A DNA stretch of 64,000 nucleotides from Deltaproteobacteria bacterium (GTDB taxonomy: Bacteria; Desulfobacterota; Syntrophia; Syntrophales; JACQWR01), in contig JACQWR010000004.1 in the NCBI GenBank assembly GCA_016209105.1, forward strand, positions 62,001-126,000. The letters are read 5' to 3'. The notes beneath the pieces are model-generated. The model did not search any database. It saw nothing but the letters and a program-made list of their open reading frames with translations, and had not been told where the DNA came from. Of the stretch, positions 37,510-46,711 are shown one piece after another (within the stretch, counting starts at the first letter, position 1; the number at the start of each line of letters is the position of its first letter). The position numbers and the translations under genes are program-made.

Positions 37510-37541
37510 GAAAGCCCCGCCCTCTGGGCGGGAGCTTCACT
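37510..37541 (-). repeat. REP-like hairpin repeat, copy F (inverted)
   Basis: On the minus strand it reads GTGAAGCTCCCGCCC / GGGCGGGGCTTTCCGG, then TAAGGAACAT. The tail matches the first unit at 16683 (CCCGGCAAGGAACAT). It lies in the 5' leader of the 36559 gene, so it would be transcribed before the start codon. Confidence 0.6.
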
Positions 37542-37725
37542 TTTTTCTTTTTGAGGCAACAGAAAATACTGCATTTGTTTTTTAAAAGCAAAGCAATCTT
37601 CCTTTTTTTTGAAGAAAGACTTTGAACTGGCGAAAAAAAAACGACCAAACGATTCGTGCCGATGGTTGCTGTTGACTTTTCATTGTTCGTTAAGAGATAA
37701 TGAAAACCAACGTTGAGGGTTGAGC

Positions 37726-38286
37726 ATGGCTAAAGACAACATCATTATCCGGTGCTTGAGCTGCGGGACCAAGAACCGCATCCCTGAGAACCGCTTCCAT
37801 GATCGCCCTACCTGTGGGCGTTGCCATGCCTTGCTCGATGAAATCATTATCCGGTGTTTGAGTTGCGGAACCAAAAACAGGATGCCCGAGAACCGGCTCA
37901 ACGACCTGCCGTTGTGCGGAAAATGCGGGGAACAGTTGGTCATCCGGGGCGACGAGGGACGGCCCATTGATGTCGCCGATGCGACCTTCTTGCCGGAGGT
38001 GCTTTCCCACTCCGGGGCCGTTCTCGTGGATTGCTGGGCTCCCTGGTGTGTCCCGTGTCGGGCAATGGCGCCGATTATGGATGAAATCGCCTCGAAATAT
38101 GCCGGCGGGATCAAGGTGGCCAAACTCAATGTGGACGAAAATCCGCTGACTGCTTCACAGTACGGCATCAGAAGCATTCCCACCATGCTGATCTTTAAAG
38201 ACGGCGAACTGATCAATACCCTCGTGGGCGCCCAACCCAAAGAAGCGATTGAGCGGCAGCTTCTTTCCATCATGAAAAAAAATTAG
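37726..38286 (+). CDS. Thioredoxin with duplicated N-terminal zinc ribbon
   Basis: 186 residues. E. coli Trx2 (TrxC) has one N-terminal zinc ribbon; here the unit IIIRCLSCGTKNR(I/M)PENR appears twice (about residues 7-35 and 42-70), each with two CxxC pairs (CLSCG...CGRC and CLSCG...CGKC). A thioredoxin domain follows, with active site WCVPCR and the cis-Pro segment SIPTMLIF. The Val between the cysteine and proline (CVPC) replaces the usual Gly. The start ATG 37726 follows GAGGG. A thiol-disulfide reductant role is secure; the reason for the second ribbon is unknown. Confidence 0.92.
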   Translation: MAKDNIIIRCLSCGTKNRIPENRFHDRPTCGRCHALLDEIIIRCLSCGTKNRMPENRLNDLPLCGKCGEQLVIRGDEGRPIDVADATFLPEVLSHSGAVLVDCWAPWCVPCRAMAPIMDEIASKYAGGIKVAKLNVDENPLTASQYGIRSIPTMLIFKDGELINTLVGAQPKEAIERQLLSIMKKN

Positions 38287-38288
38287 GA

Positions 38289-38407
38289 AACTGTTGAAAA
38301 ACACCCATCTGCTGCGTTCCCTCAGCGTTCGTCGCTGCGACGTACCGAAAAGTACGTCTCACTCCTCACGCTTTCGGAGCCTTGCATCTGGATATTTTTG
38401 AACAGTT
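38289..38407. repeat. Dispersed palindromic repeat, copy 5
   Basis: Ends AACTGTTGAAAAA and TTTTTGAACAGTT are inverted. The centre CTGCGACGTACCGAAAAGTACGTCTCACTCCTCA matches copies 2 and 4. It starts 3 bp after the thioredoxin stop codon and may serve as its transcript end. Confidence 0.8.
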
Positions 38408-38416
38408 CGCTTTTTT

Positions 38417-38495
38417 GTCATTTCGAGTGTAGCGAGAAATCTTAATTATAAATGAGATTCATATCTTAAGATTCCTCACATGCGTTCGGAATGAC
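38417..38495. repeat. Second-type inverted repeat
   Basis: Arms GTCATTTCGAGTGTAGCGAG...AAATCTTAA and TTAAGATTCCTCACATGCG...GGAATGAC form a long imperfect stem around an AT-rich loop. The sequence is unlike the five-copy family and occurs once in this window. The rest of 38496-38581 shows no gene. Confidence 0.6.
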
Positions 38496-38581
38496 TCTTT
38501 TCCCTAATTGCGACACAATCTAATCTCGCAGGGGGTTTTCCGACGGGCTGCTAAAAGCGGGGATGTTTGTTTTCGGAGGGA

Positions 38582-39115
38582 TCAGCGAAGCTTTCGGTCC
38601 CGCTTCTCGAGTTCGATCTCGAGATTTTTCAACGTTTGAATATCTTTCCTCAGTTGTTCATTTTCCTGGGCGAGCCCGGACGTTTCCGTCTGCAGTTTTT
38701 CATGCAACGCCCGCATCTGCCGCTTCAACTGATCGTTTTCCTGGGCGAGCCGGTTCTTGTCCGCGAGGGACTTTTCTGCAAGCCGGCGATGGGATGCCGC
38801 ATTGTCAATCAGCAAGATCAGTTTTTCGGACAGGGAGCGCCATTTGCTTTTGGGGTATGCTTTCAGCAGCGTTTCAATATCTGCACGGGCGCTTGCGTAA
38901 TCGTCAACGTGAGCCGGCTCGTTTAACGATGACAGGGCGCTGTTGAAGAGTTCGGTATCTTCCGCGGGGCCGAAAAAGGACATTTCCCCGGGAAGCGAGG
39001 ATGCGGTTTGCGGGGGATGGCGCTCGCCGTCCGGAGCTCTCTGTATGGAAGAGCAGGCTCCCCCGAGGAGAACAAGAACGAACAGGCAGAGGGTGCAGAA
39101 CCGTGGTTTATGCAT
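38582..39115 (-). CDS. Coiled-coil lipoprotein, QseG-like
   Basis: 177 residues. Lipobox LLGGAC (Cys21), then a short helical domain with a TPR-like stretch (DDYASARADIETLLKAYPKSKW), then a long coiled coil (about residues 110-175) rich in Leu, Glu, Gln and Lys. Its start overlaps the end of the upstream GGDEF sensor gene by 8 bp. Size, lipidation and layout recall QseG, the lipoprotein partner of the QseE/GlrK sensor kinase, but the match is by architecture only. Confidence 0.65.
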   Translation of the reverse strand: MHKPRFCTLCLFVLVLLGGACSSIQRAPDGERHPPQTASSLPGEMSFFGPAEDTELFNSALSSLNEPAHVDDYASARADIETLLKAYPKSKWRSLSEKLILLIDNAASHRRLAEKSLADKNRLAQENDQLKRQMRALHEKLQTETSGLAQENEQLRKDIQTLKNLEIELEKRDRKLR

Positions 39116-40451
39116 TTTGCTTTTCCTCCTCCATTTCTCCCTGTTTCACATATTTGTTGCCGGGCAACCGTTTTGCGTGTTCCTTCAGTTCGGCAGCAAC
39201 TTTTGCCATTTCATGGGGGGTTTTAAAACGAGTCCCGTCATCGGTGACCACCGCTATCGTTACGGTGATAAGAGGAAATTGTTGCGGCTTGCCGCTCCTG
39301 TCGTTGCCGAGGATGAACCCCGTTTTCCGGTCCTGTTCCGTGTAAAATTTCATGATGGATTGATCGAAGCCGGAGACGATCTGCTTGCAGATCGTCTCCG
39401 CTTTGTCCGGTTCAGCTATGACGATGAAATCATCCCCGCCGATATGACCGATGAAGGCATCGGTATGGCCGGTGGCCTTCACCCTGTCTACAATGATGTT
39501 TCCCACTTCCTTGATGACCTCGCTGGCCCAGGCGTAACCATATTTGTCGGCAAAGGGCTTGAAGTTGTCCAGATCCACGTGGCACAGAGAGAAGGGTTTT
39601 CTCTCTCGCTGCCATTTTTTCAGGCAGTTTTCAATCGCTATATTGCCGGGGAGGCCGGTAAGAGGACTGGCATCGCGGTTGATTGTTTCCAGTATCTTCA
39701 ACCGTTCGGCCATGAAGATGAATGCCTGGGCCAGACTGCCGATGGAGTCCTGGCGGTTCATATTGAGATCGTAGTTGAAGTTCCCCTCGGCGATGAGTCT
39801 CGCCATTCTTTCCAGCTTCTTGAGCGGCCGTGCAATATTGTAGGTAATGAGCAGGGCGAGGGAAAATCCGGCGATGAGGCTCGTGACGCTTAAAATGGCA
39901 GTGATCCGGGTAGCGGTCGTGCTCCGATCCCGGATCAGGTTCATCCGAGAATCCATGTCTTTACCGGCGCGATTTTCGATTTGATGCACCAGCGCCGCCA
40001 TATCCTCTATGGATTTTCTGCCTTCCCGCTCCGAAACTGTCGCCGCTTCTTCAATACGGTTTTCGCCGATAAAGGCAGTTTCCCGCCGGAAGAGATTATC
40101 ATATTGATCGTGCATTCCTGAAAGGAGTGCAAGCGTGCTCGTCATGTCAGGCAACTGGTTTTTGTGCATGCGCTCTATGCTGTTTTTGAATGTCCTGCTG
40201 CGTTCCCAGAATATGTTTGCCAGGGAAGGGTCTTTGAGAATGAGGTATTTTTTTTCCGCGCTTTCCTGGGCAAGCAGGGTATCGAGCATCTGCCTGCTCG
40301 TGTCGAGAAGGAGGAAATCTTTGTTGATGATGGCATAGGCCAGTTTGTTGAGGTGTTGCAGGCTGACAATGGCGTAGGCGCTGGCCACAACAGTCAATAG
40401 CGCCATTGCCAGGTAGCTCAAAAGCAACTTTTGATTTATGGTAAGCTTCAT
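39108..40451 (-). CDS. Membrane-bound GGDEF diguanylate cyclase-like sensor
   Basis: 447 residues. TM1 is at about residues 8-30, a helical periplasmic sensor region at 31-180, TM2 at about 182-205, then HAMP (ARPLKKLERMARLIAEGNFNYDL) and a GGDEF domain (about 265-430). The signature is GGDDF, and ASPLTGLPGN stands for the usual DxLTGLPNR. The active-site Glu/Asp is thus conservative, but activity is unproven. The sensor region (TSRQMLDTLLAQESAEKKYLILKDPSLANIF) resembles that of QseE/GlrK-type kinases. The overlapping lipoprotein gene likely encodes its partner. There is an unusual insertion in the GGDEF domain near EQDRKTGFILGNDRSG. Confidence 0.8.
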   Translation of the reverse strand: MKLTINQKLLLSYLAMALLTVVASAYAIVSLQHLNKLAYAIINKDFLLLDTSRQMLDTLLAQESAEKKYLILKDPSLANIFWERSRTFKNSIERMHKNQLPDMTSTLALLSGMHDQYDNLFRRETAFIGENRIEEAATVSEREGRKSIEDMAALVHQIENRAGKDMDSRMNLIRDRSTTATRITAILSVTSLIAGFSLALLITYNIARPLKKLERMARLIAEGNFNYDLNMNRQDSIGSLAQAFIFMAERLKILETINRDASPLTGLPGNIAIENCLKKWQRERKPFSLCHVDLDNFKPFADKYGYAWASEVIKEVGNIIVDRVKATGHTDAFIGHIGGDDFIVIAEPDKAETICKQIVSGFDQSIMKFYTEQDRKTGFILGNDRSGKPQQFPLITVTIAVVTDDGTRFKTPHEMAKVAAELKEHAKRLPGNKYVKQGEMEEEKQNA

Positions 40452-40585
40452 CCCCTCAACCTGACGTGCGTTTCTTCCCTACCCTGTGGGGAAAATAGGT
40501 AGCACATCCGGCCAATTTGTGTAAAGGGAAAACAGGGAAATTATTCTAAAAAAATATTTTTTATGGTCGTTGGACGGGTAGGCGG

Positions 40586-42295
40586 TTATTTTACCGTCAT
40601 GCCCACCACCCGGTAATTGAATTCATAGCTCAGAGCCCCGCTCCAATCTTCCTCGAAAATACCTTTATAGCGCGTTCCGTCCACAGGGCCCACCGGCTTG
40701 CCGTAGGTATAAAACCAGTTAACGACAGGGCTGCCGCTGAATCCCAGGGCGATCCAGTACGCGCCCGGCATAAGCACGGGCTTGTCTTTGCTGAAGTCGA
40801 AATCCGTCCACCGGTATCCCGGTTTAGGGGAGAGCTGATCAAGGCTTACCATGCTGCTGGTGGCGATAAGCTGCCCCGGCTTTCCCTGATTGTCTGCAAA
40901 AAGATCGGCCCAGAGCCAGCCGTCGCCGCCGAAGTTGTGCAGCGCCAGGCCTACCTTCTGAAGTTTGACGGGTTTCTGCAGGACGGCGACCTGGGCGTAC
41001 TGGGTGGCTTTCGTGGTGACATACTCGGCGGTTTCCACGAGGAAGTTCCTCTTCATCTCAAATTGATTTATACCCGCGGCGGTGGTTACCCGCGGAAAGG
41101 CAAAATCCACGTCCTCGGGAAACTCCAGGTTGCCGAAGAGAAAAGGGACCTCGTAACGGAGTTTGCGCTTTTCCTCGTCCGGGATGACCGGCGGCGGCGG
41201 GGTCGGTTTCAGCGCAATCTGTTTAAATTCGGCGTTTACGCCGGGAGACAGGAGCAGGTTTTGCGGGCCGTAGGACTGTCGGTCACCCCGGACCTTGACG
41301 TTGTCGCTGTCAAAGTTGGCACTGATATTTTCCTGGAGTTTCGGCTTGGAGCGGGCGTCTTTCAACTGAGTCCACTGCAACAGGCCGTCGTTTTTGGTTT
41401 CATTGTTGTCCACACCCGTTTCGATCCGGAGGAAGCGGTTGGAGACGAAAAGCTGGGTATTCTGGGGATCGAAGGGCACCCAGCCGAGGTCGGGGAACCA
41501 CACTTCAATCCAGGAATGGCGGCCCTGTCCCATTTTGAAGGTCAGTACCCCTTTTTGCCAGGCGATATCGAAGGGCTGGTTCATGGTAACACCGTTCACG
41601 ATCCGGGTGGGGATGCCGCCGGCCCGCAGGAGGGCGGCGGTCAAGTGGGAGAAGTTTTGGCAGTTGCCCTTGCCGCTGTCGAGAGAGTAGACGGCATCAT
41701 ACTGAACCGGGGGCGTTACATAATGCACGTGGTCCACCACCCAGGAAATCACCCGCTGCACGGCGTCAAATTCTGTTTTTACATCGCGGGTCAAACGGGA
41801 GGACAATTCCCGGATGCGGGGATGGTCGGCCTGCACCTGTTCTGTCGAGGTAAGATAGTCGCGGAGCCCCCGGTCCAGATCCTGGAGCGGGAAGGGGGCG
41901 CGTGTTTGCAGCACGGGCAGCTTCGTTTCGTTCAGGGCATTGAGGGAGAGACGCACATCAATCACGGCGGGCGTCGTCGTCCAGGTGGCGGTGACGATCT
42001 GGTTGCCCCGTCCATCGGTGCGGGTTTTCTTTTCCTGCGGTGCGGGAGAGAAGCGCAGGTCGAAATCCTTCACCTTCTGGCTATAGGTGGGCGAGGAGAA
42101 GTCCTGGGGCACCACAAAACTGAGGACCAGCTTTTTCACGCCGTCGCCGGTGGTCACCTGTTCCTGAAGCTCGTAGCGTATGGTAGAGCCCATGCTGCCC
42201 TCGACGGTGTAGTTTTCAGCTGTTGCCAAGGGGGCATGGAACAGGCCGTAAAACAGCAAGATACCCATCGCGAATATTCCCCGTGCTTTTCTCAT
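40586..42295 (-). CDS. Exported transglutaminase-like (papain-fold) protein
   Basis: 569 residues from ATG 42295, which has AGGAGA upstream; the frame extends to 42337. A signal peptide ends near PLATAEN. The transglutaminase core is at about 190-300: GKGNCQNFSHLTAALLRAGGIPTRIV with the catalytic Cys, RHSWIEVWFPD with His, and VPFDP with Asp. The C-terminal 250 residues show beta-rich segments (LALHNFGGDGWLWADLF, YWIALGFSG) that may bind carbohydrate or protein. It is likely a periplasmic protease or cross-linking enzyme; the substrate is unknown. Confidence 0.82.
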   Translation of the reverse strand: MRKARGIFAMGILLFYGLFHAPLATAENYTVEGSMGSTIRYELQEQVTTGDGVKKLVLSFVVPQDFSSPTYSQKVKDFDLRFSPAPQEKKTRTDGRGNQIVTATWTTTPAVIDVRLSLNALNETKLPVLQTRAPFPLQDLDRGLRDYLTSTEQVQADHPRIRELSSRLTRDVKTEFDAVQRVISWVVDHVHYVTPPVQYDAVYSLDSGKGNCQNFSHLTAALLRAGGIPTRIVNGVTMNQPFDIAWQKGVLTFKMGQGRHSWIEVWFPDLGWVPFDPQNTQLFVSNRFLRIETGVDNNETKNDGLLQWTQLKDARSKPKLQENISANFDSDNVKVRGDRQSYGPQNLLLSPGVNAEFKQIALKPTPPPPVIPDEEKRKLRYEVPFLFGNLEFPEDVDFAFPRVTTAAGINQFEMKRNFLVETAEYVTTKATQYAQVAVLQKPVKLQKVGLALHNFGGDGWLWADLFADNQGKPGQLIATSSMVSLDQLSPKPGYRWTDFDFSKDKPVLMPGAYWIALGFSGSPVVNWFYTYGKPVGPVDGTRYKGIFEEDWSGALSYEFNYRVVGMTVK

Positions 42296-42345
42296 GAGAT
42301 TTCTCCTGTTAAAGACGCGTACCGAATGCGGGAGCAAGCTCCCCG

Positions 42346-42930
42346 TCAGAACCGTACGGGCTTGCAGATAACTTCCCAGACTTTCAGGTCAAAGCAATAG
42401 GCGCTGTTCGCCGGTTGCAGCAGCAGGGCAGTATCAGCGCCCCTGCCGGACCCGGCGATGGAGATGACATCTTCGTCTGTTCTTACCAGACCCGCATCGG
42501 CGGCCATCAGCGCCAACTCTATCGCCACCTTGGTGCCTTGCCCGAATACCCGCAGGCTGTAGGCGATAATTTCGTCCACCTGGTAGGTGCCAAGTTTGTG
42601 TCTCACCCCGCGGCCTACTCCGCCGAAGGCGTGGGGGCCAGTAAGCACTTTTATCCCCAGGGATTCCAGTTCTTCCCGTTTCGTTTCGCTCAGTTCCTGG
42701 AAGTTTGGTTTCACGTATCCCGTCACGTGGGATACGGCAATAAGGTGGATTTTATGGTCAAGAACCTTTCGAGCTTCCAGCGCCGTTCTCCCGGTACTGC
42801 TGGCCACCAGAACCTTGCGGACGTCAAGTTCTTTCGCACGTCGTGCGACCGCCTCCAGGACATTGTCGGTGTTTTTAGCGCCCGGTTTTGCCAGATAGCG
42901 GCACGCCACGTCAGTGTATGGTGAAGTCAT
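42346..42930 (-). CDS. Pyruvate kinase C-terminal-like domain protein
   Basis: 194 residues from ATG 42930 (GGGGAGG site). It matches the stand-alone pyruvate kinase alpha/beta (PK_C) domain: KVLVASSTGRTALEARKVL, LIAVSHVTGYVKPNFQELSETKREELESLG and the C-terminal SIAGSGRGADTALLL. No catalytic barrel is present, so it cannot be a pyruvate kinase itself. Such proteins are common in anaerobes but uncharacterised. It may be at the end of the sulfur operon (113 bp after cysN) or separate. Confidence 0.8.
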   Translation of the reverse strand: MTSPYTDVACRYLAKPGAKNTDNVLEAVARRAKELDVRKVLVASSTGRTALEARKVLDHKIHLIAVSHVTGYVKPNFQELSETKREELESLGIKVLTGPHAFGGVGRGVRHKLGTYQVDEIIAYSLRVFGQGTKVAIELALMAADAGLVRTDEDVISIAGSGRGADTALLLQPANSAYCFDLKVWEVICKPVRF

Positions 42931-43042
42931 GGATGCCTCCCCCGATGGATTATTCATCGGCGTGATTCTAACATTGATGTAGTGCTTCTGTGAAGCAATT
43001 TTCCCGTATACCCGGGAGAAGGAGTTTTAACAGGAGGGGAGG

Positions 43043-44842
43043 CTATATGCTGTAATCCGGAATGATAGCCTCTTTCCGGAGTAGGTCGAAGATCGCGATG
43101 ACCGTCGCCGGCACGTCGGCGTCTTCCCCGATGTGCATATCGGGGCTGAAGCTGCTGAAGGTGTTGGTTCCCACGTTCAGCACCAGGATTTCATGGGGGG
43201 CGTTGAGCATTTTCAGTGTTTCCAGGTCGTAGTCGTCGGCTTCCCCGACCGCCGTGATGAGTATCTGTCCCGAATCGGTGAGGATCCTGGCCAGCTCTCC
43301 CAGGCGCCGGATGCGCTCTTCCTTCATTTCCTGGTCGTCCGTGACGTCGGCATCGAGGCCGCTGTCCATATTTTCGATTCCCAGGTAGTAGGTGACGTAA
43401 TTGTCTTCGAAGAGCTTTTTTTCGAGCATTTTGGCAATCTCCCGCTTTTTTGCGTCCGCGCCGCCGGTGAACAGGACGAACTTAGCCTTGTGGTGGTAGC
43501 GGCTCTGCCGGTGGCCGGCCGAAACGTGACCCTTTTCCCAGGAAATCTCGCGGCGCCGGATATGATCCCGCAGGATTGAATCGGTATCGGGCAGGCTCTC
43601 CATGATGATGCCCCCGCCGGCGATCTCGTAATGGTCCACGATGACGAAACGACCCGTTGCTTCGATTTCGGAGAGGGTGTCGAAGGCCAAGGGCTTGGTT
43701 GCTTCCAGAATGCATTCGGCCACGTCGTGGCGGTCAAGCTGCAATTTTCCCGGTGAACGCGAGAGGTCGGTCGCGTCCGTTACGGTCACGATTTCCACCA
43801 GCTTCACGAAGGCGCGGGAGGTCGCGAGCTTCAATTTGTACTTTCTGTTTTGTATCATGGGCGCCCTGCCCATCCAGAAGATGTTAGCCTTGAACCGCGA
43901 GGAGACGTGGGGCGGCGGTTCGTTTGCCCGGCACATGATTTCTCCCGGCCGCACGTATATCTCTTCCGTAAGGGTGAACCCGGCGGTGGAACCAGCTCCC
44001 GCCTCGTCCCGGACGGGCGTATGGAATCCCTCGATGTTTTTGATCTGCGATTTTTTCCGGGAGGGCAGGAAGAGTACTTTGTCGCCGGTCTTAACGGAGC
44101 CCGTTTCGACGGTGCCCGCGAAAATCCTCCGGTCGTCGTTGTCGGCGGTGAACTTGTAGATGTCCTGCAGGGGAAAGCGGAAAGGCTTCTGTTCTTTTCC
44201 GGCGCTGTTCTTCAGGGCATCAAGGTGTTCCAGGACGCTCATGCCCGTATACCAGGGGGTGTTGGGGCTTCTGGTTGCGATGTTGTCGCCGTGCCGCGCG
44301 GAGACAGGCACGAAACCGACCGGCCTGATGCCCAGATTGCCGAGAAAATCTGCGCACTGCATCCGGATGTCCTCGAAAAGGGCGCCGTCGAAATTGAGGA
44401 GATCCATCTTGTTCACGAGGACCACGAACTGGGTAATGTCCAGCAGGGAGGCAAGGTATCCATGCCGGCGCGAGTTTTCAGCGATGCCCTCCTGGGCATC
44501 TATAACGAGGAGCGCCGCTTCCGCGCGGGCGGCGCCGGTCACCATGTTCTTGAGAAATTCGACGTGGCCCGGCGCGTCAATGATGATATAGTCCCGGAGC
44601 TTCGTCTTGAAGAAGCAGCGGGCCGTATCTATCGTGATGCCCTGCGCCTGCTCGTCCTTGAGCGCATCGAGCAGAAAGGCGTACTCGAAGGGACGGGCAT
44701 TCTTGGCGCAGGTCGCCTGCACCTGCTCCAGCTTTCCCTCGGGCAGAGAATGGGTGTCTGCCAGCAGCCTGCCGATTGCCGTGCTCTTGCCGTGGTCCAC
44801 GTGTCCCAGGACGACGATGTTCATTTGTTCTTGCTGTGCCAT
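43043..44842 (-). CDS. cysN: Sulfate adenylyltransferase subunit 1 with degenerate APS-kinase domain
   Basis: 599 residues. The N-terminal GTPase ([30 protein letters not shown]) regulates and drives sulfate activation to APS by CysD; beta-barrel domains follow. The last ~170 residues align with APS kinase (CysC), yet the P-loop reads [13 protein letters not shown] instead of G-x-S-G-x-G-K-S/T, and the APS-binding arginine and asparagine motifs are not recognisable. PAPS synthesis is therefore unlikely, which fits the adjacent APS-type CysH. Its start codon overlaps the cysD stop. Confidence 0.94.
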   Translation of the reverse strand: MAQQEQMNIVVLGHVDHGKSTAIGRLLADTHSLPEGKLEQVQATCAKNARPFEYAFLLDALKDEQAQGITIDTARCFFKTKLRDYIIIDAPGHVEFLKNMVTGAARAEAALLVIDAQEGIAENSRRHGYLASLLDITQFVVLVNKMDLLNFDGALFEDIRMQCADFLGNLGIRPVGFVPVSARHGDNIATRSPNTPWYTGMSVLEHLDALKNSAGKEQKPFRFPLQDIYKFTADNDDRRIFAGTVETGSVKTGDKVLFLPSRKKSQIKNIEGFHTPVRDEAGAGSTAGFTLTEEIYVRPGEIMCRANEPPPHVSSRFKANIFWMGRAPMIQNRKYKLKLATSRAFVKLVEIVTVTDATDLSRSPGKLQLDRHDVAECILEATKPLAFDTLSEIEATGRFVIVDHYEIAGGGIIMESLPDTDSILRDHIRRREISWEKGHVSAGHRQSRYHHKAKFVLFTGGADAKKREIAKMLEKKLFEDNYVTYYLGIENMDSGLDADVTDDQEMKEERIRRLGELARILTDSGQILITAVGEADDYDLETLKMLNAPHEILVLNVGTNTFSSFSPDMHIGEDADVPATVIAIFDLLRKEAIIPDYSI

Positions 44843-45723
44843 TACATATAACCTTCCCTGCGGAGCGTTTCCAAGCCCCCGCCGTCTTCCTTATCCTGGT
44901 CTCTCCCCGACCGCTCGGCGATGTTGGCCAGTTTACCGCTGCCGAGCTCTACGATTATTTCCGCCACCGTCCTCGCCTCGGAGGCAATGGGTTTTGTGCA
45001 GGGCAGGCAGCCGAGCGATCGGTAACGCTGTCCAGCTCCCTGGTTGAAGTACAGGGAGACCACGGGGATTTCCTCCCGTTCTATGTATTCCCAGATGTTG
45101 AGTTCCGTCCAGTCCAGGAGGGGATGGATGCGCACGTGGGTGCCGGGGGCAAAATCGGTTTTGAACTGGTTCCACAACTCCGGAGGCTGATCGCCCACGT
45201 CCCATTCGCTCTCCTTGTCCCGGGCGGAGAAATACCGTTCCTTGGACCTGCTTCCCTCTTCGTCGGCCCGGACGCCGACGATGACGCCTGTGTAGGGTTC
45301 CTTTTCCTTGTCCACCACGTACTTTTTCAGGTTGTGGTCCATCCGGTACCGCGGCCATTCGCCGGAGAGGGTACGCTTCAAGGCTTCGCTCTTTAAATTC
45401 CGGCAGCAGGTCAGGCGGTCCACCGTGCCGTCGGGGAATGTTTGCTTGTTCCGGAGCGCTTCCACGTTTTCTCCGTAGATCATGTTTACGTTCCACTCTA
45501 ATGCCAGGCGGTCCCGGTAGGCGATCATTTCCGGTATCTTGTAGTGGGTATCAATATGCACGAGCGGGAAGGGCACGTGGCCGAAAAACGCCTTGCGTGC
45601 CAGCCACAGGAGCACCGTGCTGTCCTTGCCTATTGACCAGAGCATGCACAGGTTCTTGAATTCCCGGTATGCCTCCCGGAGGATGTAAACGCTCTTTGCT
45701 TCCAGTCTATCGAGATGATCCAT
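44842..45723 (-). CDS. cysD: Sulfate adenylyltransferase subunit 2
   Basis: The adenylating subunit of ATP sulfurylase, 293 residues from ATG 45723. The open frame reaches 45927 inside cysH, but the extra residues are unlike the family. The PP-loop [51 protein letters not shown] and [10 protein letters not shown] are diagnostic. It lies 8 bp after cysH and overlaps cysN by one base. Confidence 0.96.
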   Translation of the reverse strand: MDHLDRLEAKSVYILREAYREFKNLCMLWSIGKDSTVLLWLARKAFFGHVPFPLVHIDTHYKIPEMIAYRDRLALEWNVNMIYGENVEALRNKQTFPDGTVDRLTCCRNLKSEALKRTLSGEWPRYRMDHNLKKYVVDKEKEPYTGVIVGVRADEEGSRSKERYFSARDKESEWDVGDQPPELWNQFKTDFAPGTHVRIHPLLDWTELNIWEYIEREEIPVVSLYFNQGAGQRYRSLGCLPCTKPIASEARTVAEIIVELGSGKLANIAERSGRDQDKEDGGGLETLRREGYM

Positions 45724-45731
45724 GGCCTGTC

Positions 45732-46454
45732 CTATCCTTTTCCCGGAATTGCGGTATGCCGGTGCAAACCGCATTCTTTGTGTTCCGGGTCTTCCCACCA
45801 CCAGCGGCCGGCGCGGATGTCCTGGTCCGGGGCCGTGGCCCGCGTACAGGGGGCGCAGCCGATGCTTCTGAAGCCCCGGTCGTACAGGGCGTTGTAAGGC
45901 ACGTCGTGGCGCCGGATGTACTGCCACACGTCATCTTCGCTCCAGTCGAACAGGGGGGAAATCTTGTATATGCCGTGCGCGGCGTCCCACTCGATAACCT
46001 CGGTTTCCTTGCGCGTAAGTCCCTGGTCCCGCCGCAGGCCGCAGATCCATGCGTCGGCGGTTGCGAGTATTTTCTTGAGCGGCCGGATCTTGCGTATCTC
46101 GCAGCAGCGTTCCCGTTTTTTCCGGGACGCATACATGGCATTGGGCCCCTCTGCGGACACCAGCGTGGCGACCTCTCCGCTGTCCGGCACGCAAGTTTCA
46201 TAGCGGATCTGGTATTTATCCATGGAGCGCTGCATCACGTCGTAGGTTTCCTGGAACAGTCTTCCCGTGTCGAGGGTAAATATGCGGGCGCTGTGACTGC
46301 TCTTGCACAGCATGTCCGTGAGTACCTGGTCTTCCGCGCTGAAGCTCGATGCCAGGATCACCCTCTCGGCGCCGAATTTCCGGAGAGACCACGCCAGGGT
46401 CTCCTCGGCGTTCTTGCCCGCAAGTTCCTTTTTGTATTGTTCCAGTTTTTCCAT
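45732..46454 (-). CDS. cysH: Adenylylsulfate (APS) reductase
   Basis: Reduces APS to sulfite with thioredoxin. 240 residues. In addition to the C-terminal catalytic ECGLH (Cys228), it carries Cys117-Cys118 in RCCEIRKI and Cys200/Cys203 in IGCAPC, the four ligands of the [4Fe-4S] cluster that mark APS-specific rather than PAPS-specific reductases. PP-loop-like [11 protein letters not shown] is at residues 35-45. This makes APS kinase unnecessary, matching the decayed domain in CysN. Confidence 0.95.
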   Translation of the reverse strand: MEKLEQYKKELAGKNAEETLAWSLRKFGAERVILASSFSAEDQVLTDMLCKSSHSARIFTLDTGRLFQETYDVMQRSMDKYQIRYETCVPDSGEVATLVSAEGPNAMYASRKKRERCCEIRKIRPLKKILATADAWICGLRRDQGLTRKETEVIEWDAAHGIYKISPLFDWSEDDVWQYIRRHDVPYNALYDRGFRSIGCAPCTRATAPDQDIRAGRWWWEDPEHKECGLHRHTAIPGKG

Positions 46455-46478
46455 GGTTCCTTACCCTCTCTCGGCATC

Positions 46479-46709
46479 CTATATTTGATAGTCCTGCGAC
46501 GGAGGAGCATACCGCCCCAGGGAAATTCTGTTCCAGAGACGTTCATGCAGGTAGAACAGGGAGATTTTTGTAAACAGCTCCACGGCGCCGATGGAAACGG
46601 CCATTTTTATTTGTCCCGTTATCAGAAAGGAAATGACGATCGTGTCGAGGGTTCCCAGTATCCGCCACGACGTCGCCTTGATGAGACTGCGGTAATGTTT
46701 TTCCGCCAC
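46479..46709 (-). CDS. DUF2061 small membrane protein
   Basis: 76 residues with two hydrophobic segments: KATSWRILGTLDTIVISFLITG and MAVSIGAVELFTKISLFYLHERLW. This is the DUF2061 pattern, frequently found in sulfate-assimilation operons. It may aid sulfate uptake or anchor enzymes, but no function is established. It starts 2 bp after the sulfite reductase stop. Confidence 0.87.
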   Translation of the reverse strand: MAEKHYRSLIKATSWRILGTLDTIVISFLITGQIKMAVSIGAVELFTKISLFYLHERLWNRISLGRYAPPSQDYQI

Positions 46710-46711
46710 AG

